This document shows positions 18,794 to 28,468 of a DNA stretch of 64,000 nt, in pieces. The position numbers and the translations under genes were made by a program. The DNA comes from GCA-002701455 sp964342575. GTDB lineage: Bacteria; Pseudomonadota; Alphaproteobacteria; Thalassobaculales; Thalassobaculaceae. Location: the NCBI GenBank assembly GCA_964342575.1, contig CAYFGZ010000005.1, positions 1-64,000 on the forward strand, written 5' to 3'. The notes beneath the pieces were generated by a model that saw only the letters and a program-made list of their open reading frames with translations, did not search any database and was not told the origin of the DNA. Position 1 is the first letter of the stretch; every line of letters starts with the position of its first letter.

Positions 18794-19813
18794 ATGTCAC
18801 TAGTTATCGGTATTATGTTGCGGGGACAGTATTCCTTCGGTGTTGACATGGTCGATATGGCATCTGGGCTGCTGGAACAGGCTCGTCTGGCTGATAAGCT
18901 TGGATATGCATCTATAACCAAGGGGTCACATTATTCTACTCCATATTACCAGGCGCTGCAGCAGCTACCTATTCTGGCAAGATTAACGGGGGAAGTAAAA
19001 ACGGCGCGGCTAAATGCAGGCATAGTTATTTTGCCACTGCATAAGCCGTTGGATATCGCCGAACAGCTTGCCACAATCGATATTTTATCTAATGGGAGGC
19101 TTATTTTTGGGGTTGGCATAGGTTATCGTGAAGTAGAATTTAATGCTTTTGGGATGACTCATAAAGAGCGAGGAGTGAGGACGACAGAAAATTTGATAGC
19201 GATTAAGAGGCTATGGTCAGAGAATAGTGTAACGATGAAAGGTAGTCATTTTTGGCTTCGCGATGCAGTTTGTTGGCCTAAACCAATGCAAAAGCCGACC
19301 CCCCCTATATGGATCGGTGCAAATGCCGACCGCGCTTTAAAAAGGGCTGCCGAACTAGGAGATTGTTGGTATATAAATCCGCACACCACTATTGAAACGC
19401 TGACAAAACAAGTGGAAGTCTATAAAAGAGAACTTGATATAGTTGGAAAACCTTTCCCCAAGGAGTTTCCGATGCGGCGTGAAGCCTTTGTCGCACCTAC
19501 CCGAAGCGAAGCCCTGCGACTTGCAGCGCCGTTTGTGGCGAAGAAATATGCATCGTATCACGCGACGGGCCAAAGTGATCAACTACCAAAGGGGGAGAGT
19601 CTTTCAGGGGATTTTAATGACTTAGTTGGTGACCGTTTTTTAATTGGCTCGCCAGAAGAAGTGGCAGATCAAATTATAAATATTAATAGAAAGTTGGGAG
19701 TTAACCATTTGATACTTTCAATGGAATGGACGGGAATGGAGAAGTCTATTGCCACAGATTGTTTGCACTTAATGGCAGAAGAGGTGTTTCCAAAGGTCAG
19801 TCAGGCCACATAA
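18794..19813 (+). CDS. LLM-class flavin-dependent oxidoreductase
   Basis: Luciferase-like TIM-barrel flavin enzyme of 339 aa. It shows the central NAGIVILPLHKPLDIAEQ block (about residue 75), LSNGRLIFGVGIGYREVEFNAFG (abridged; about residue 98), and PPIWIGANADRALKRAAELGD near residue 172, a pattern shared with F420-dependent N5,N10-methylenetetrahydromethanopterin reductase-like proteins. Either FMN or F420 could be the cofactor; F420 is less likely unless the genome encodes its synthesis. The start has an excellent AGGAGA. It is a single-gene unit facing gph at its 3' end. Confidence 0.88.
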   Translation: MSLVIGIMLRGQYSFGVDMVDMASGLLEQARLADKLGYASITKGSHYSTPYYQALQQLPILARLTGEVKTARLNAGIVILPLHKPLDIAEQLATIDILSNGRLIFGVGIGYREVEFNAFGMTHKERGVRTTENLIAIKRLWSENSVTMKGSHFWLRDAVCWPKPMQKPTPPIWIGANADRALKRAAELGDCWYINPHTTIETLTKQVEVYKRELDIVGKPFPKEFPMRREAFVAPTRSEALRLAAPFVAKKYASYHATGQSDQLPKGESLSGDFNDLVGDRFLIGSPEEVADQIININRKLGVNHLILSMEWTGMEKSIATDCLHLMAEEVFPKVSQAT

Positions 19814-19819
19814 CAGCTC

Positions 19820-20512
19820 TTATGAACCACATAACATTTTGCTTCGGAAAATACTTAATTCCAGTAGTTCCTCGAAAGCATCTATCTTGAAATCGTAGAT
19901 AATTTTATTTAGTGGGAGTCGAGAATAACCATACGAACAAAATACAAAAGGAACTCCGCTAGAGTGAGCTGTTTGGGAATCGTGTTCGTTATCACCAATC
20001 ATTACGGAAACATCGGTACTGGCGTTCATATCTCTGAGTAAATTTAGTAAATGCAATTTATTAGGCTTACGAACAGAATACAAATCACCGCCTGCAATCT
20101 TATCAAACATATCCTGGATTCGAAGAGTCCTGACTAGCTGTTCAGCCGCTAGCTGGGGTTTATTAGTGCAAATACCCATTCGATACCCGAGACGCTTCAG
20201 TTTATCGAGGACCGCATAAACACCTGGGTAAAGCGTGGAGAGGTCTGCTGCGTGGTCTTTATAGTGCTCTAGGAATTCATTTTCGATTATGCTTAGTTGT
20301 TGTTCGTTTAAGTGGTGCCCTGCTGCAAACCAAGTGCATTTTACAAAATGACGAATGCCATCTCCTATGAATTGTTTGCTTCGTTCCAAAGTGATACTGG
20401 AATGACCATATTTTTCCAGAATTCGATTTCCACAAGCATTCAAGTCTGGTGCGCTATCTACCAGCGTTCCGTCCAGATCAAAAATGATTAAGGGTTGTTT
20501 TGAATGAGGCAT
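19820..20512 (-). CDS. gph: Phosphoglycolate phosphatase-like HAD hydrolase
   Basis: HAD-superfamily phosphatase, most likely the enzyme that removes 2-phosphoglycolate formed by DNA repair or oxygenase side reactions. The motifs are all present: motif I FDLDGTLVDSAPDL (residue 10), motif II CTNKP (about 116), and motif III/IV with IGDNEHDSQTAHSSG near residue 172. The helical cap lies between residues 17 and 85. Length 230 aa is typical. It is divergent from glmU, an arrangement seen in other alphaproteobacteria. Only 6 bases separate its stop from that of the flavin enzyme. Confidence 0.88.
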   Translation of the reverse strand: MPHSKQPLIIFDLDGTLVDSAPDLNACGNRILEKYGHSSITLERSKQFIGDGIRHFVKCTWFAAGHHLNEQQLSIIENEFLEHYKDHAADLSTLYPGVYAVLDKLKRLGYRMGICTNKPQLAAEQLVRTLRIQDMFDKIAGGDLYSVRKPNKLHLLNLLRDMNASTDVSVMIGDNEHDSQTAHSSGVPFVFCSYGYSRLPLNKIIYDFKIDAFEELLELSIFRSKMLCGS

Positions 20513-20697
20513 ACTATATTTTTTGCATATATCTCATAAAAATAACATAAATAACGGTCCATAGCTGACTCAAGAATTATGGCCATTCGCCAGCTAGAAA
20601 CTTGTAATTCTTGGTAATAAATTTTGATTTCGAAGTGACCTGCTAATATGTCATCTTACATAATTATATTTTTGGTTGTTATTTAGAAATAAAAACA

Positions 20698-22044
20698 ATG
20701 TCTGAAACTATAGCTGCCATCGTCCTTGCCGCAGGCAAAGGCACAAGAATGAATTCGAAAATGCCAAAGGTTTTGCATAAATTGGCTGGTCTGCCATTAA
20801 TTTGTCACGTGATTGGATCGGTTGAGGAACTGGAACCGCAGGTTCTGACTGTAGTTATTTCGCCTGAGCAAGAAGAAATAGAGCCAATGGTTGGTTCAGC
20901 TCACATTGCATATCAACATCACCCTCTTGGTACAGGGGATGCCGTTAGATCGGCGCTGAAAAGCCTAAATGGTTTTGCTGGTACAGTCTTGGTAGCATTT
21001 GGCGCAGATCCTTTGATTACCACAAACTCTCTGCGCCAAATGATATTAGCTCGTGAAGTTGATAATCCACCGGACGTTGTGGTTATGGGATTCAAAACAA
21101 ATAACCCGGGGCGATATGGGAGGCTGGTGCAAAACTCTGAAGGACGACTTGAGAGGATTGTCGAATTTTCTGATGTGGCTACTATTGATAGGCATGTCGA
21201 GTTATATAATGGGGGAGTAATGGCCATAAATGGGAAAAAACTTGCTGGATTTATAGAGGCGCTGAGGGCTGAGAATACAAAAAAGGAATTTTATCTGACA
21301 GATATAATAGACATTTCGAATAAACGAGGTGGCTATTCGACTGTAGTAGAAGTTAATGAGATAGAGGCATTGGGCATCGATACGCGAGAAGATTTAGCTG
21401 TGGCCGAAAATATTATGCAAAATCGATTGAGAAAAAAAATCATGGAGTCTGGGGTCACTCTCATTGCACCGGAAACTATTTTCTTTTCGCATGATACGGT
21501 GATAGGTCCTGATTCGGTGATCCATCCTCACGTTATTTTTGGCTGCGGTGCAATTGTGAAAGAAAATGTTGAAATAAAAAGCTTTTCTCATATCGAAGGA
21601 GCGGAAATTGGTGAAGGGGCGGCAATTGGACCGTTCGCTAGATTGAGGCCTGGCGCTAAAATTGATTCAAAAGCGGGGATTGGAAATTTTGTTGAGATCA
21701 AGAAGGCAAATATTGGGGCGGGAGCGAAAATAAACCATCTGGCGTATGTTGGTGATGCAGATGTGGGGCGAGATGCGAATATTGGAGCAGGCACGATAAC
21801 GTGCAATTTTGACGGCTTCTCCAAGCATACGACAACTATAGGGGCCAATGCCTTTGTAGGTTCCAATTCAGCGCTAGTCGCTCCGGTCCAAATAGGAAAC
21901 AATTCAATAATAGGCGCAGGAAGTACCGTGACGCGATCGGTCCCAAGCGACGCACTAGTGGTGGCTAGAGCTAAAGTACGGGAAGTGACTGGGGGGGCTT
22001 CACGATTTAGATCAAGAAGACTGGACGAAAAGAAGAACGACTAG
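20698..22044 (+). CDS. glmU: Bifunctional GlmU, UDP-GlcNAc pyrophosphorylase/acetyltransferase
   Basis: Cytosolic enzyme making UDP-N-acetylglucosamine for peptidoglycan and LPS. The N-terminal uridylyltransferase has LAAGKGTRMNSKMPKVLH at residue 11 and the later GTGDAVRSAL and NGGVMAI segments. From about residue 250 the left-handed beta-helix acetyltransferase domain appears as repeated hexapeptides, with RLRPGAKI and the catalytic region NFVEIKKANIGAGAKINHLAYVGDA (abridged) near residue 320-345. Length 448 aa is standard. glmS follows after 2 bases, so the two pathway steps are one transcription unit. Confidence 0.96.
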   Translation: MSETIAAIVLAAGKGTRMNSKMPKVLHKLAGLPLICHVIGSVEELEPQVLTVVISPEQEEIEPMVGSAHIAYQHHPLGTGDAVRSALKSLNGFAGTVLVAFGADPLITTNSLRQMILAREVDNPPDVVVMGFKTNNPGRYGRLVQNSEGRLERIVEFSDVATIDRHVELYNGGVMAINGKKLAGFIEALRAENTKKEFYLTDIIDISNKRGGYSTVVEVNEIEALGIDTREDLAVAENIMQNRLRKKIMESGVTLIAPETIFFSHDTVIGPDSVIHPHVIFGCGAIVKENVEIKSFSHIEGAEIGEGAAIGPFARLRPGAKIDSKAGIGNFVEIKKANIGAGAKINHLAYVGDADVGRDANIGAGTITCNFDGFSKHTTTIGANAFVGSNSALVAPVQIGNNSIIGAGSTVTRSVPSDALVVARAKVREVTGGASRFRSRRLDEKKND

Positions 22045-22046
22045 AC

Positions 22047-23870
22047 ATGTGCGGTATAATAGGAATAATCGGGACTAACCCAGTTACAAAACCAATCGTT
22101 AATGCACTAAAGCGGCTTGAGTATCGAGGCTACGACTCTGCTGGTATTTCAACAATAGTTGATGGGGAATTTGTGCGCCGTCGCGCTAAGGGAAAATTGA
22201 CTAATTTAGAAAGGGAAATTGGATCTCGGCCTATAGATGGAGTAATTGGAATTGGGCATACGCGTTGGGCAACACATGGATCTCCAACAGAGGAAAACGC
22301 CCACCCTCACATAGCGGGACAAGTGGCTGTTGTTCACAACGGAATAATCGAAAATCATCAGCAGTTAAAGGACGAGTTGTTTCGAAGTAATATATCCATG
22401 GGCACAGATACCGATACGGAAGTTGTGGCACATCTAGCCAATATTCTCCTAGAAAATGGAATGACCCCTCAAGAAATGATGCAAATATTAGTCTCCAGAA
22501 TCGATGGAGCCTTTGCTTTCGTAATAATGATAAGTGATTATCCCGATATCCTTTTAGCGGCTCGCAGATCATCACCTCTGGCTTTGGGGTATGGAGATGG
22601 CGAAATGTTCGTAGGCTCAGATGCTGTGGCGCTTGCTCCAATGACACGACGGATTTCCTACTTGGAGGATGGTGACTGGGCAGTTGTTCGACGGAATAGC
22701 GTTAGTATTTATGATTCTGATAATATGAATGTAGACCGTTCGATTATCTATACCGAGGCTTCTGAATGTAGGATCGATAAGGGAAAATATAACCATTTCA
22801 TGGAAAAAGAAATTCATGAACAACCTAATGCAGTCAGTTCTACACTCGCGTCTTACTATGATCTAACTACGGGTAAAATACGGTTGCCCGATTTTAACTT
22901 TGATCCTACTAAGGTTCCGAAGCTAACGATCGTTGCAGCGGGAACGAGTTATTATGCGGGTATGGTTGCAAAGTATTGGTTTGAGGGGTTAGCGCGTCTT
23001 CCAGTGGAAGTTGACATAGCATCTGAGTTTAGATATCGGGAGCCAGTTTTGCCCGCGGGCGGGGTTGCTTTGTTTATCTCGCAATCTGGTGAAAGTTTGG
23101 ATACGTTGATGGCGCTGCGTTATGCCAGAGAGGAACATCAGAGTATTATAAGTCTAGTTAACGTTTCCGAAAGTAGTATAGCGCGCGAGTCGGATACTGT
23201 TATAAAAACGATGGCTGGACCCGAAGTTTCTGTGGCCTCTACCAAAGCGTTTACCACTCAACTTGTGGTTTTATTGACGATGGCAGTATGTTGGGGACAG
23301 TTGCGCGGGAAATTAGAAAAGTTTGATGCCGAAAATATTTTAGCTGATTTAGTTAAGCTCCCAAGTCTGATGGCCGAGTTATTGTCTGCTGGGCTCGATT
23401 GGGAAACTGTCAGCAGGGAATTGGCTCAAGTCCGGGATGTTATATATTTAGGTCGGGGTATTAATTATCCGATTGCTCTGGAGGGCGCCTTGAAATTAAA
23501 GGAACTCAGTTATCTTCATGCTGAAGGATATGCGGCGGGAGAAATGAAGCATGGGCCTATCGCCCTGTTGGAAGACGGGGTGCCTGTTGTGATGGTGGCA
23601 CCTTACGACCAGTGGTTTAAAAAAACGGCTTCCAATTTGAAAGAAGCTTTGGCACGAGGAGCGAGGGTTGTGTTGTTGTCAGAAGAAGCAGGTATTGAAA
23701 AACTTGAAGATACCGCTACCTGGGTATTTAAAATACCAAAAGTTGATCAAATGGTTGCTCCAATTCTCTACGCTCTACCCGTGCAATTACTGGCGTATCA
23801 TACGGCCAATGAGAAAGGAACGGATCTAGACCAACCGCGCAATCTGGCCAAAAGCGTAACTGTGGAATAA
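22047..23870 (+). CDS. glmS: Glutamine--fructose-6-phosphate aminotransferase GlmS
   Basis: First committed step of hexosamine synthesis, using glutamine amide nitrogen. The nucleophilic Cys is residue 2 (MCGIIGIIG) and the glutaminase domain has GIGHTRWATHGSPTEENAHPH near residue 70 (abridged). Two SIS domains follow, with CRIDKGKYNHFMEKEIHEQP linker at about 236, SQSGESLDTL near 350 and the C-terminal DQPRNLAKSVTVE tail that closes the active site. Length 607 aa is normal. No ribozyme-type leader precedes it, as expected outside Firmicutes. Confidence 0.97.
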   Translation: MCGIIGIIGTNPVTKPIVNALKRLEYRGYDSAGISTIVDGEFVRRRAKGKLTNLEREIGSRPIDGVIGIGHTRWATHGSPTEENAHPHIAGQVAVVHNGIIENHQQLKDELFRSNISMGTDTDTEVVAHLANILLENGMTPQEMMQILVSRIDGAFAFVIMISDYPDILLAARRSSPLALGYGDGEMFVGSDAVALAPMTRRISYLEDGDWAVVRRNSVSIYDSDNMNVDRSIIYTEASECRIDKGKYNHFMEKEIHEQPNAVSSTLASYYDLTTGKIRLPDFNFDPTKVPKLTIVAAGTSYYAGMVAKYWFEGLARLPVEVDIASEFRYREPVLPAGGVALFISQSGESLDTLMALRYAREEHQSIISLVNVSESSIARESDTVIKTMAGPEVSVASTKAFTTQLVVLLTMAVCWGQLRGKLEKFDAENILADLVKLPSLMAELLSAGLDWETVSRELAQVRDVIYLGRGINYPIALEGALKLKELSYLHAEGYAAGEMKHGPIALLEDGVPVVMVAPYDQWFKKTASNLKEALARGARVVLLSEEAGIEKLEDTATWVFKIPKVDQMVAPILYALPVQLLAYHTANEKGTDLDQPRNLAKSVTVE

Positions 23871-23935
23871 TATTAGAGTTGGAAATTTGTTATTAAGCAG
23901 AAATCAATAGCGGGAATATCTTATCGAAAATACAG

Positions 23936-24286
23936 TTATCGTGGACAAATTAGCTTTAGGTGACTACCGCAACGTTTCAAGCAATCAGAGCTTCCAAAAC
24001 CTCTCACTACTATTTTACCCTTTGTTTGCGCGTTCAAATCACACTCATACACTTGTGACTTGACGACATTAATTACTTCATTTTGGTTGCAGGTTAACAG
24101 ATAATCTATGTGCCATTGTTGTCTCTTCTTATCTGTCGATAAGTGTCTGGCTATTCTAGCGTCTATATTTGACCTTCCTGAACCTGTATATGCATAGATA
24201 CCTGCTGGAAACTCGAACAAACCTAGTTTGCCAATTTGTAATTGTACATCGTTAGGTATTTTTATAAAAAGTTGATAGGATTGCAT
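23936..24286 (-). CDS. GIY-YIG nuclease-fold protein (DUF123 type)
   Basis: Small 116-aa protein of the DUF123/GIY-YIG-like group, sometimes found fused to endonuclease III in other organisms. The signature is visible as PAGIYAYTGSGRSNIDARIARHL (abridged; about residues 27-50) followed by QWHIDYLL (about residue 57). The C-terminus has Cys and Gly-Ser residues typical of the family (GFGSSDCLKRCGSHL). Catalytic competence is uncertain. It stands alone and is convergent with glmS. Confidence 0.8.
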   Translation of the reverse strand: MQSYQLFIKIPNDVQLQIGKLGLFEFPAGIYAYTGSGRSNIDARIARHLSTDKKRQQWHIDYLLTCNQNEVINVVKSQVYECDLNAQTKGKIVVRGFGSSDCLKRCGSHLKLICPR

Positions 24287-24474
24287 AGGTCAAACAAAAA
24301 AATCCCGGGTTACGTGTAATGTTAACTTCTAGATTACAAAAAATAGGTGCATATTGCGTTTTATCAGACAGGTGGAGTGAAGAAAATAAGTGGAAATGGC
24401 CGAACTGTTATCCTGTTTGGGAGATGCCAGTCATAGTCTTTATCAGAACAATTAATTTTCAATAGAATTATCAC

Positions 24475-26313
24475 ATGGACCTGAGTCGTATAGGACAATT
24501 TGATAAGTTAGTGGGAAAGATCTTCTCTGCCAACAAGATAGAGAGGATTCTATTAATCAATCCTCCCGACATTGATAAAACTTCGTTTAATTTTCCATCG
24601 GCTCATAGAGGTCGAAATATGAATTATTCTCCTTACGGATTAGGGTTACTTTCAAGTCAACTGGATTCAATTAAAGTAGAAAACAAAATTCTTAATTTGA
24701 ATCACCAAATTTTGAGCGAAGCGGCACGCTGTGGTGAGGAGGGGGATTTCAATTTTGCCTCCATAACTCAGGCAAATATTGATGAAGCTATAACGGGCCT
24801 GAACCCCGATTTGATTGCAATAACCTGCATGTTTTCGCAAACTCATCAGTCTCTAGTTGATGTGATTTCCCAGGTTAAATGGCGCTTTGGGGGACCAATC
24901 GCTATTGGAGGTGTCCATGTAACCGGCGCAATGTCGGATCCCGCGACTAAATCAAAGTTTCTATATGATGTAAAAGGCGTTAACTTCATTTTTCTAAATG
25001 AGGCGGAGGTCTCTTTTAGAGAATTTGTGAAATATATAAATTCAGTTGGTGATAAAGAAAGCCTATCACAGTTTGTTGCTCTTAATGAAGATTCCTTTAT
25101 TGAGTTTAAAAATAGATCTACCCCAAATGGAGATGATTTAAATACTATCCCAAATCATAAAAAAATGGAATCGGGAGAGCTCGCAAAAGTTGGAAAAATT
25201 GGAGGTTTCTTTTCTTTGTTACCGAAGGAAGCCCGTCTATCAACGGTGCTTTCCAACAGAGGATGCAGGGCTCAGTGTACATTTTGTAGCGTCAGAAATT
25301 TCAATGGCGTGGGGGTAAGGAGAAGAACCGTAGCCTCCGTAATAGATGAGTTAAAAATATTGAAATTTGAGCATGGAATTAACCACGTGATGTGGTTGGA
25401 CGATGATTTTTTATATAACAAACGGGAAGCCTTAACTCTATTTAACGAGATGGTAAAACAAAATCTCAATATAACCTGGGACAATACAAATGGCGTAATC
25501 GCTGCATCTTGTACAGCTGAATTGATGAATGCAGCTGCTGATGCAGGCTGCATAGGTTTAACGATTGGAATGGAATCTGGAAATAGAGATGTTTTGAGAA
25601 AAATTAGAAAACCTGGGACAGTCGAAAATTTTTTGCGGGCGGCTGAAGTGCTAAATAAAATCCAACAAATAAATGCCAGGGTTTTCTTGATGATTGGATT
25701 TCCGCATGAAACTTTTTCTCAAATAAAGGATACGATTGACGTCAGTCTCGCTATGGATCTTGATTGGTATAATGTTACTATTTTACAGCCATTGCCGAAT
25801 ACAACAATTTTTGACCAGATGTTAAGCGACGGGCTGATAGGTGACATAGAATTTTCCGAAATGGGCTACAATTCAGGGACACACGGAAAAAAAACCAACA
25901 AGAGTGGCACATCCGTGGATCCTTTATCTATAGACTTTCAAGATGCATTCCGGGATAAAAAACCAGAGGATATTCCTGATAAAAAGGAGTTGGATAACAT
26001 TTGGGCTTACATGAATTATCACCTTAATTTTAAGAAGTTGTTTCTTGAAAAGAGAAGACCGAAATTATTACAACAGTACAAATACATTAGGAATATTGCG
26101 GAATTAGTTGCGCCAAACAATGCGTTCGCTATCTATTTTGCGTCTTTCCTTCATAACCAGCTTAACAAAAATGTTGACAATAAGTTGTTGCAGCAATTTA
26201 TAAATGCCAGTGAAAACAACTCATATTGGAAAAAAAGGTGTCAGGAGTTTGGGTTAGACGAGGCGCATATAAGGTTACAAAAATATCCAAATGAAACAAG
26301 TCTTCGAATTTAA
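24475..26313 (+). CDS. B12-binding-type radical SAM protein, orphan
   Basis: A 612-aa protein with an N-terminal Rossmann-like cobalamin-binding-type domain (about residues 20-160, with INPPDIDKTSFNFPSA and the GGVHVTG loop) and a radical SAM barrel (about 255-470). The cluster motif is CRAQCTFCSVRNF near residue 264, the CxxxCxxC form. IGMESGNRDVLRKIRK near residue 365 and LMIGFPHET near residue 403 are typical B12/radical SAM blocks. A helical C-terminal extension of about 130 residues is unassigned. Such enzymes methylate or rearrange unactivated carbons, but no pathway genes surround it. Confidence 0.85.
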   Translation: MDLSRIGQFDKLVGKIFSANKIERILLINPPDIDKTSFNFPSAHRGRNMNYSPYGLGLLSSQLDSIKVENKILNLNHQILSEAARCGEEGDFNFASITQANIDEAITGLNPDLIAITCMFSQTHQSLVDVISQVKWRFGGPIAIGGVHVTGAMSDPATKSKFLYDVKGVNFIFLNEAEVSFREFVKYINSVGDKESLSQFVALNEDSFIEFKNRSTPNGDDLNTIPNHKKMESGELAKVGKIGGFFSLLPKEARLSTVLSNRGCRAQCTFCSVRNFNGVGVRRRTVASVIDELKILKFEHGINHVMWLDDDFLYNKREALTLFNEMVKQNLNITWDNTNGVIAASCTAELMNAAADAGCIGLTIGMESGNRDVLRKIRKPGTVENFLRAAEVLNKIQQINARVFLMIGFPHETFSQIKDTIDVSLAMDLDWYNVTILQPLPNTTIFDQMLSDGLIGDIEFSEMGYNSGTHGKKTNKSGTSVDPLSIDFQDAFRDKKPEDIPDKKELDNIWAYMNYHLNFKKLFLEKRRPKLLQQYKYIRNIAELVAPNNAFAIYFASFLHNQLNKNVDNKLLQQFINASENNSYWKKRCQEFGLDEAHIRLQKYPNETSLRI

Positions 26314-26630
26314 GTTTCAAACACTTCCTGTGGCCCCCATTTTTTGATGAACTTTAGTAGCTGGTCTCTCTCCTGCTCAAGGAATTGAAGCTCAATCCGA
26401 TAGGTGCTATCGTCTTCGTGGTCGTCATTAAGTTTTTGCATCTGCGCTTCTAACAGTTTTAGACGATTCTGTGCCTCGGCTATGATATATAAATCAGTGT
26501 AATGCTTATTTTCATTAACTTCTTTTTCAGACCCGGTTTCCAGCAAGCCATCTTCAACATCCAGAACCGTAAATTGATGAACCAACTCGTCGCACTGAAA
26601 GGCGTCTCTTATTATCTGTCTTATTGCCAT
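26310..26630 (-). CDS. Hypothetical helical protein, 106 aa
   Basis: Not recognised. The N-terminal third (MAIRQIIRDAFQCDELVHQFTVLD) looks globular; the rest is a likely coiled coil rich in Glu, Lys and Gln with heptad-like leucines (residues 50-95). Its stop codon shares the palindromic TTAA at 26310-26313 with the stop of the radical SAM gene, so the two converge with a 4-base overlap. ATG at 26630. No signal peptide. It may be a small adaptor protein, but there is no evidence for a partner. Confidence 0.55.
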   Translation of the reverse strand: MAIRQIIRDAFQCDELVHQFTVLDVEDGLLETGSEKEVNENKHYTDLYIIAEAQNRLKLLEAQMQKLNDDHEDDSTYRIELQFLEQERDQLLKFIKKWGPQEVFET

Positions 26631-26949
26631 AGTAACTAATATTTCCGTTATAATCTGGGGCTAGAAAATTATCCTTCGCAGGAGTTAAGTTAACAAATTG
26701 GAGTTGCGTATAGCAAAATTAAGTTGCATGTGCAATGTCCAGAAAGTTCCGATGGATTGTGGATTTTATAAAGCTAGAATGGCAGATAAATGATAAGATC
26801 ATAGTCTAGAAATTTGGATATGCATTTTGGATGATGAGGAATCTTACATTCCATTAGTTCAATGAAAAAAAATGAAAGTAATTTGGAAAAATACTCATAT
26901 AAATGTGGCGGATCGCTACAAAAATAAGGTTTCATAGGAAAAATTTATA
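26631..26949. other. Intergenic region upstream of amidase
   Basis: Divergent region of 319 bases, AT-rich, with no coding frame or stable hairpin that I could see. It presumably holds promoters for the small helical protein and for the amidase. Confidence 0.35.
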
Positions 26950-28395
26950 ATGGTAGACGACCTCATTAAGCTGACGGCGACGGACGCTATTGGATATCTA
27001 AAAGCAGGAGATATTTCTCCATTGGAAATGATTGCCGCGGCGGAAAAAAGAATAGAATTAGTAGAACCTTTCATAAACGCACTGCCGACGACTTGCTTCG
27101 AAAGAGCCCGTCGGTGCGCAAAGCGCTTGATGAGCGGCGATAATAGCAACATGCTTGCCGAACCTGGTTGGCTGGCAGGGATACCTATAGCGATAAAAGA
27201 TCTGATGGATGTATCCGGGGTTAGAACAACATATGGATCGACCATTTTCGCAAACCATGTTCCCAAAAAATCTCATCCCCTTGTTGAACGAATCGAGCGA
27301 ATGGGTGGTATCGTGATTGCCAAATCCAATACACCCGAATTTGGCGCCGGGGGGGCTACTTTCAATCAAGTCTTTGGAAAAACCTGCAATCCTTGGAACA
27401 CTTCGCTGACTTCGGGAGGATCTACTGGTGGAGGAGCAGCAGCATTGGCTTCTGGCGAAATTTGGTTAGCTCATGGAAGCGACCATGGCGGTAGTCTCCG
27501 ACGGCCGGCTACTTACTGTTCAGTAGTTGGATTACGACCATCGCCAGGTCGTATTACCAGAGGTTCCGTGGATTCATTATTTTCACCACTAACTGTGCAA
27601 GGACCCATGGCGCGTAATATCCGAGATTTGGCTTTGTTTTTGGATACAATGACTGGGTTGTGCCCGTTAGATCCGCTTACCTTTGATGCTCCTCGCGTAT
27701 CTTTTACAGATTCATTGTTACATCCATCCGTACCTCGACGAATCGCATATACCGATACAATTGGTGGTTCTCCCGTTGATCGCGAAACTGTGGAGATAAC
27801 CAGGTCAGCAATGAGACACTTTAGATCCTTTGGTGCAGAGGTTGATGAGATCAGTATAGATATAGCAGATTTGGAGGAAACTTTTCTTGCACTTCGATCG
27901 CAGCAGTTTGTCATTGATAGAGAGTTACAGCTGAAGGAATATCGTCATCAGATCAAGGCTGATATTATATGGAATACTGAATTAGGATTAAAACAAACAA
28001 CGTCCGATCTGGCGCGAGCTGAACGGGCAAGAAGAGAAATTTATGTCCTTTTCTCCAATTTATTTAACGAATACGATATTATAGTCACTCCAGGTGCAAA
28101 TACTCCCGCTTTTGACGTAAACTTGCGTCATCCAACTGCGATAGATGGCGTTAAACTAAAGCATTACATGGCAGCATCAATGTTAACTGGAGCTATTACC
28201 TTATGTAGTTTGCCGGCTTTAGCGATTCCCTGTGGATTTGACAAGCATGGCAGGCCTGTTGGCCTTCAAATGGTGGGGCCTCCTAGAGGCGAGGTTACCC
28301 TATTAACCGCTGGTGTTCTATACGAAGAAAAGACTGGTTTGAGTAATCAATTACCTGTTGAGCCAAAGCCCGGGCAGGTTCCTCCTAGTGTTTAG
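26950..28395 (+). CDS. Amidase signature-family amidase
   Basis: Soluble amidase with the Ser-cisSer-Lys triad. The Lys lies in IAIKDLMD (about residue 81), the Gly/Ser loop is TSGGSTGGGAAALASG (about 154-169), and the nucleophile Ser is in HGSDHGGSLRRPA (about 180). Length 481 aa fits the GatA-like amidase family. It is not GatA, since there is no gatC/gatB neighbour and the sequence runs with the AtzF/NylA-type amidases. The substrate is unknown. ATG 26950 follows TAGGAAAA. Confidence 0.9.
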   Translation: MVDDLIKLTATDAIGYLKAGDISPLEMIAAAEKRIELVEPFINALPTTCFERARRCAKRLMSGDNSNMLAEPGWLAGIPIAIKDLMDVSGVRTTYGSTIFANHVPKKSHPLVERIERMGGIVIAKSNTPEFGAGGATFNQVFGKTCNPWNTSLTSGGSTGGGAAALASGEIWLAHGSDHGGSLRRPATYCSVVGLRPSPGRITRGSVDSLFSPLTVQGPMARNIRDLALFLDTMTGLCPLDPLTFDAPRVSFTDSLLHPSVPRRIAYTDTIGGSPVDRETVEITRSAMRHFRSFGAEVDEISIDIADLEETFLALRSQQFVIDRELQLKEYRHQIKADIIWNTELGLKQTTSDLARAERARREIYVLFSNLFNEYDIIVTPGANTPAFDVNLRHPTAIDGVKLKHYMAASMLTGAITLCSLPALAIPCGFDKHGRPVGLQMVGPPRGEVTLLTAGVLYEEKTGLSNQLPVEPKPGQVPPSV

Positions 28396-28468
28396 TTTTG
28401 GAGCAATCAGATAGATGGTTTAAGCTTTCGAAACGAAAACACAACCCCAAATTCAGTTTTAAAGAAAT

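Noticed and set aside
22047..23870. glmS ribozyme control of glmS
   Set aside because: Only 2 bases separate glmU and glmS, leaving no room for a ribozyme leader.
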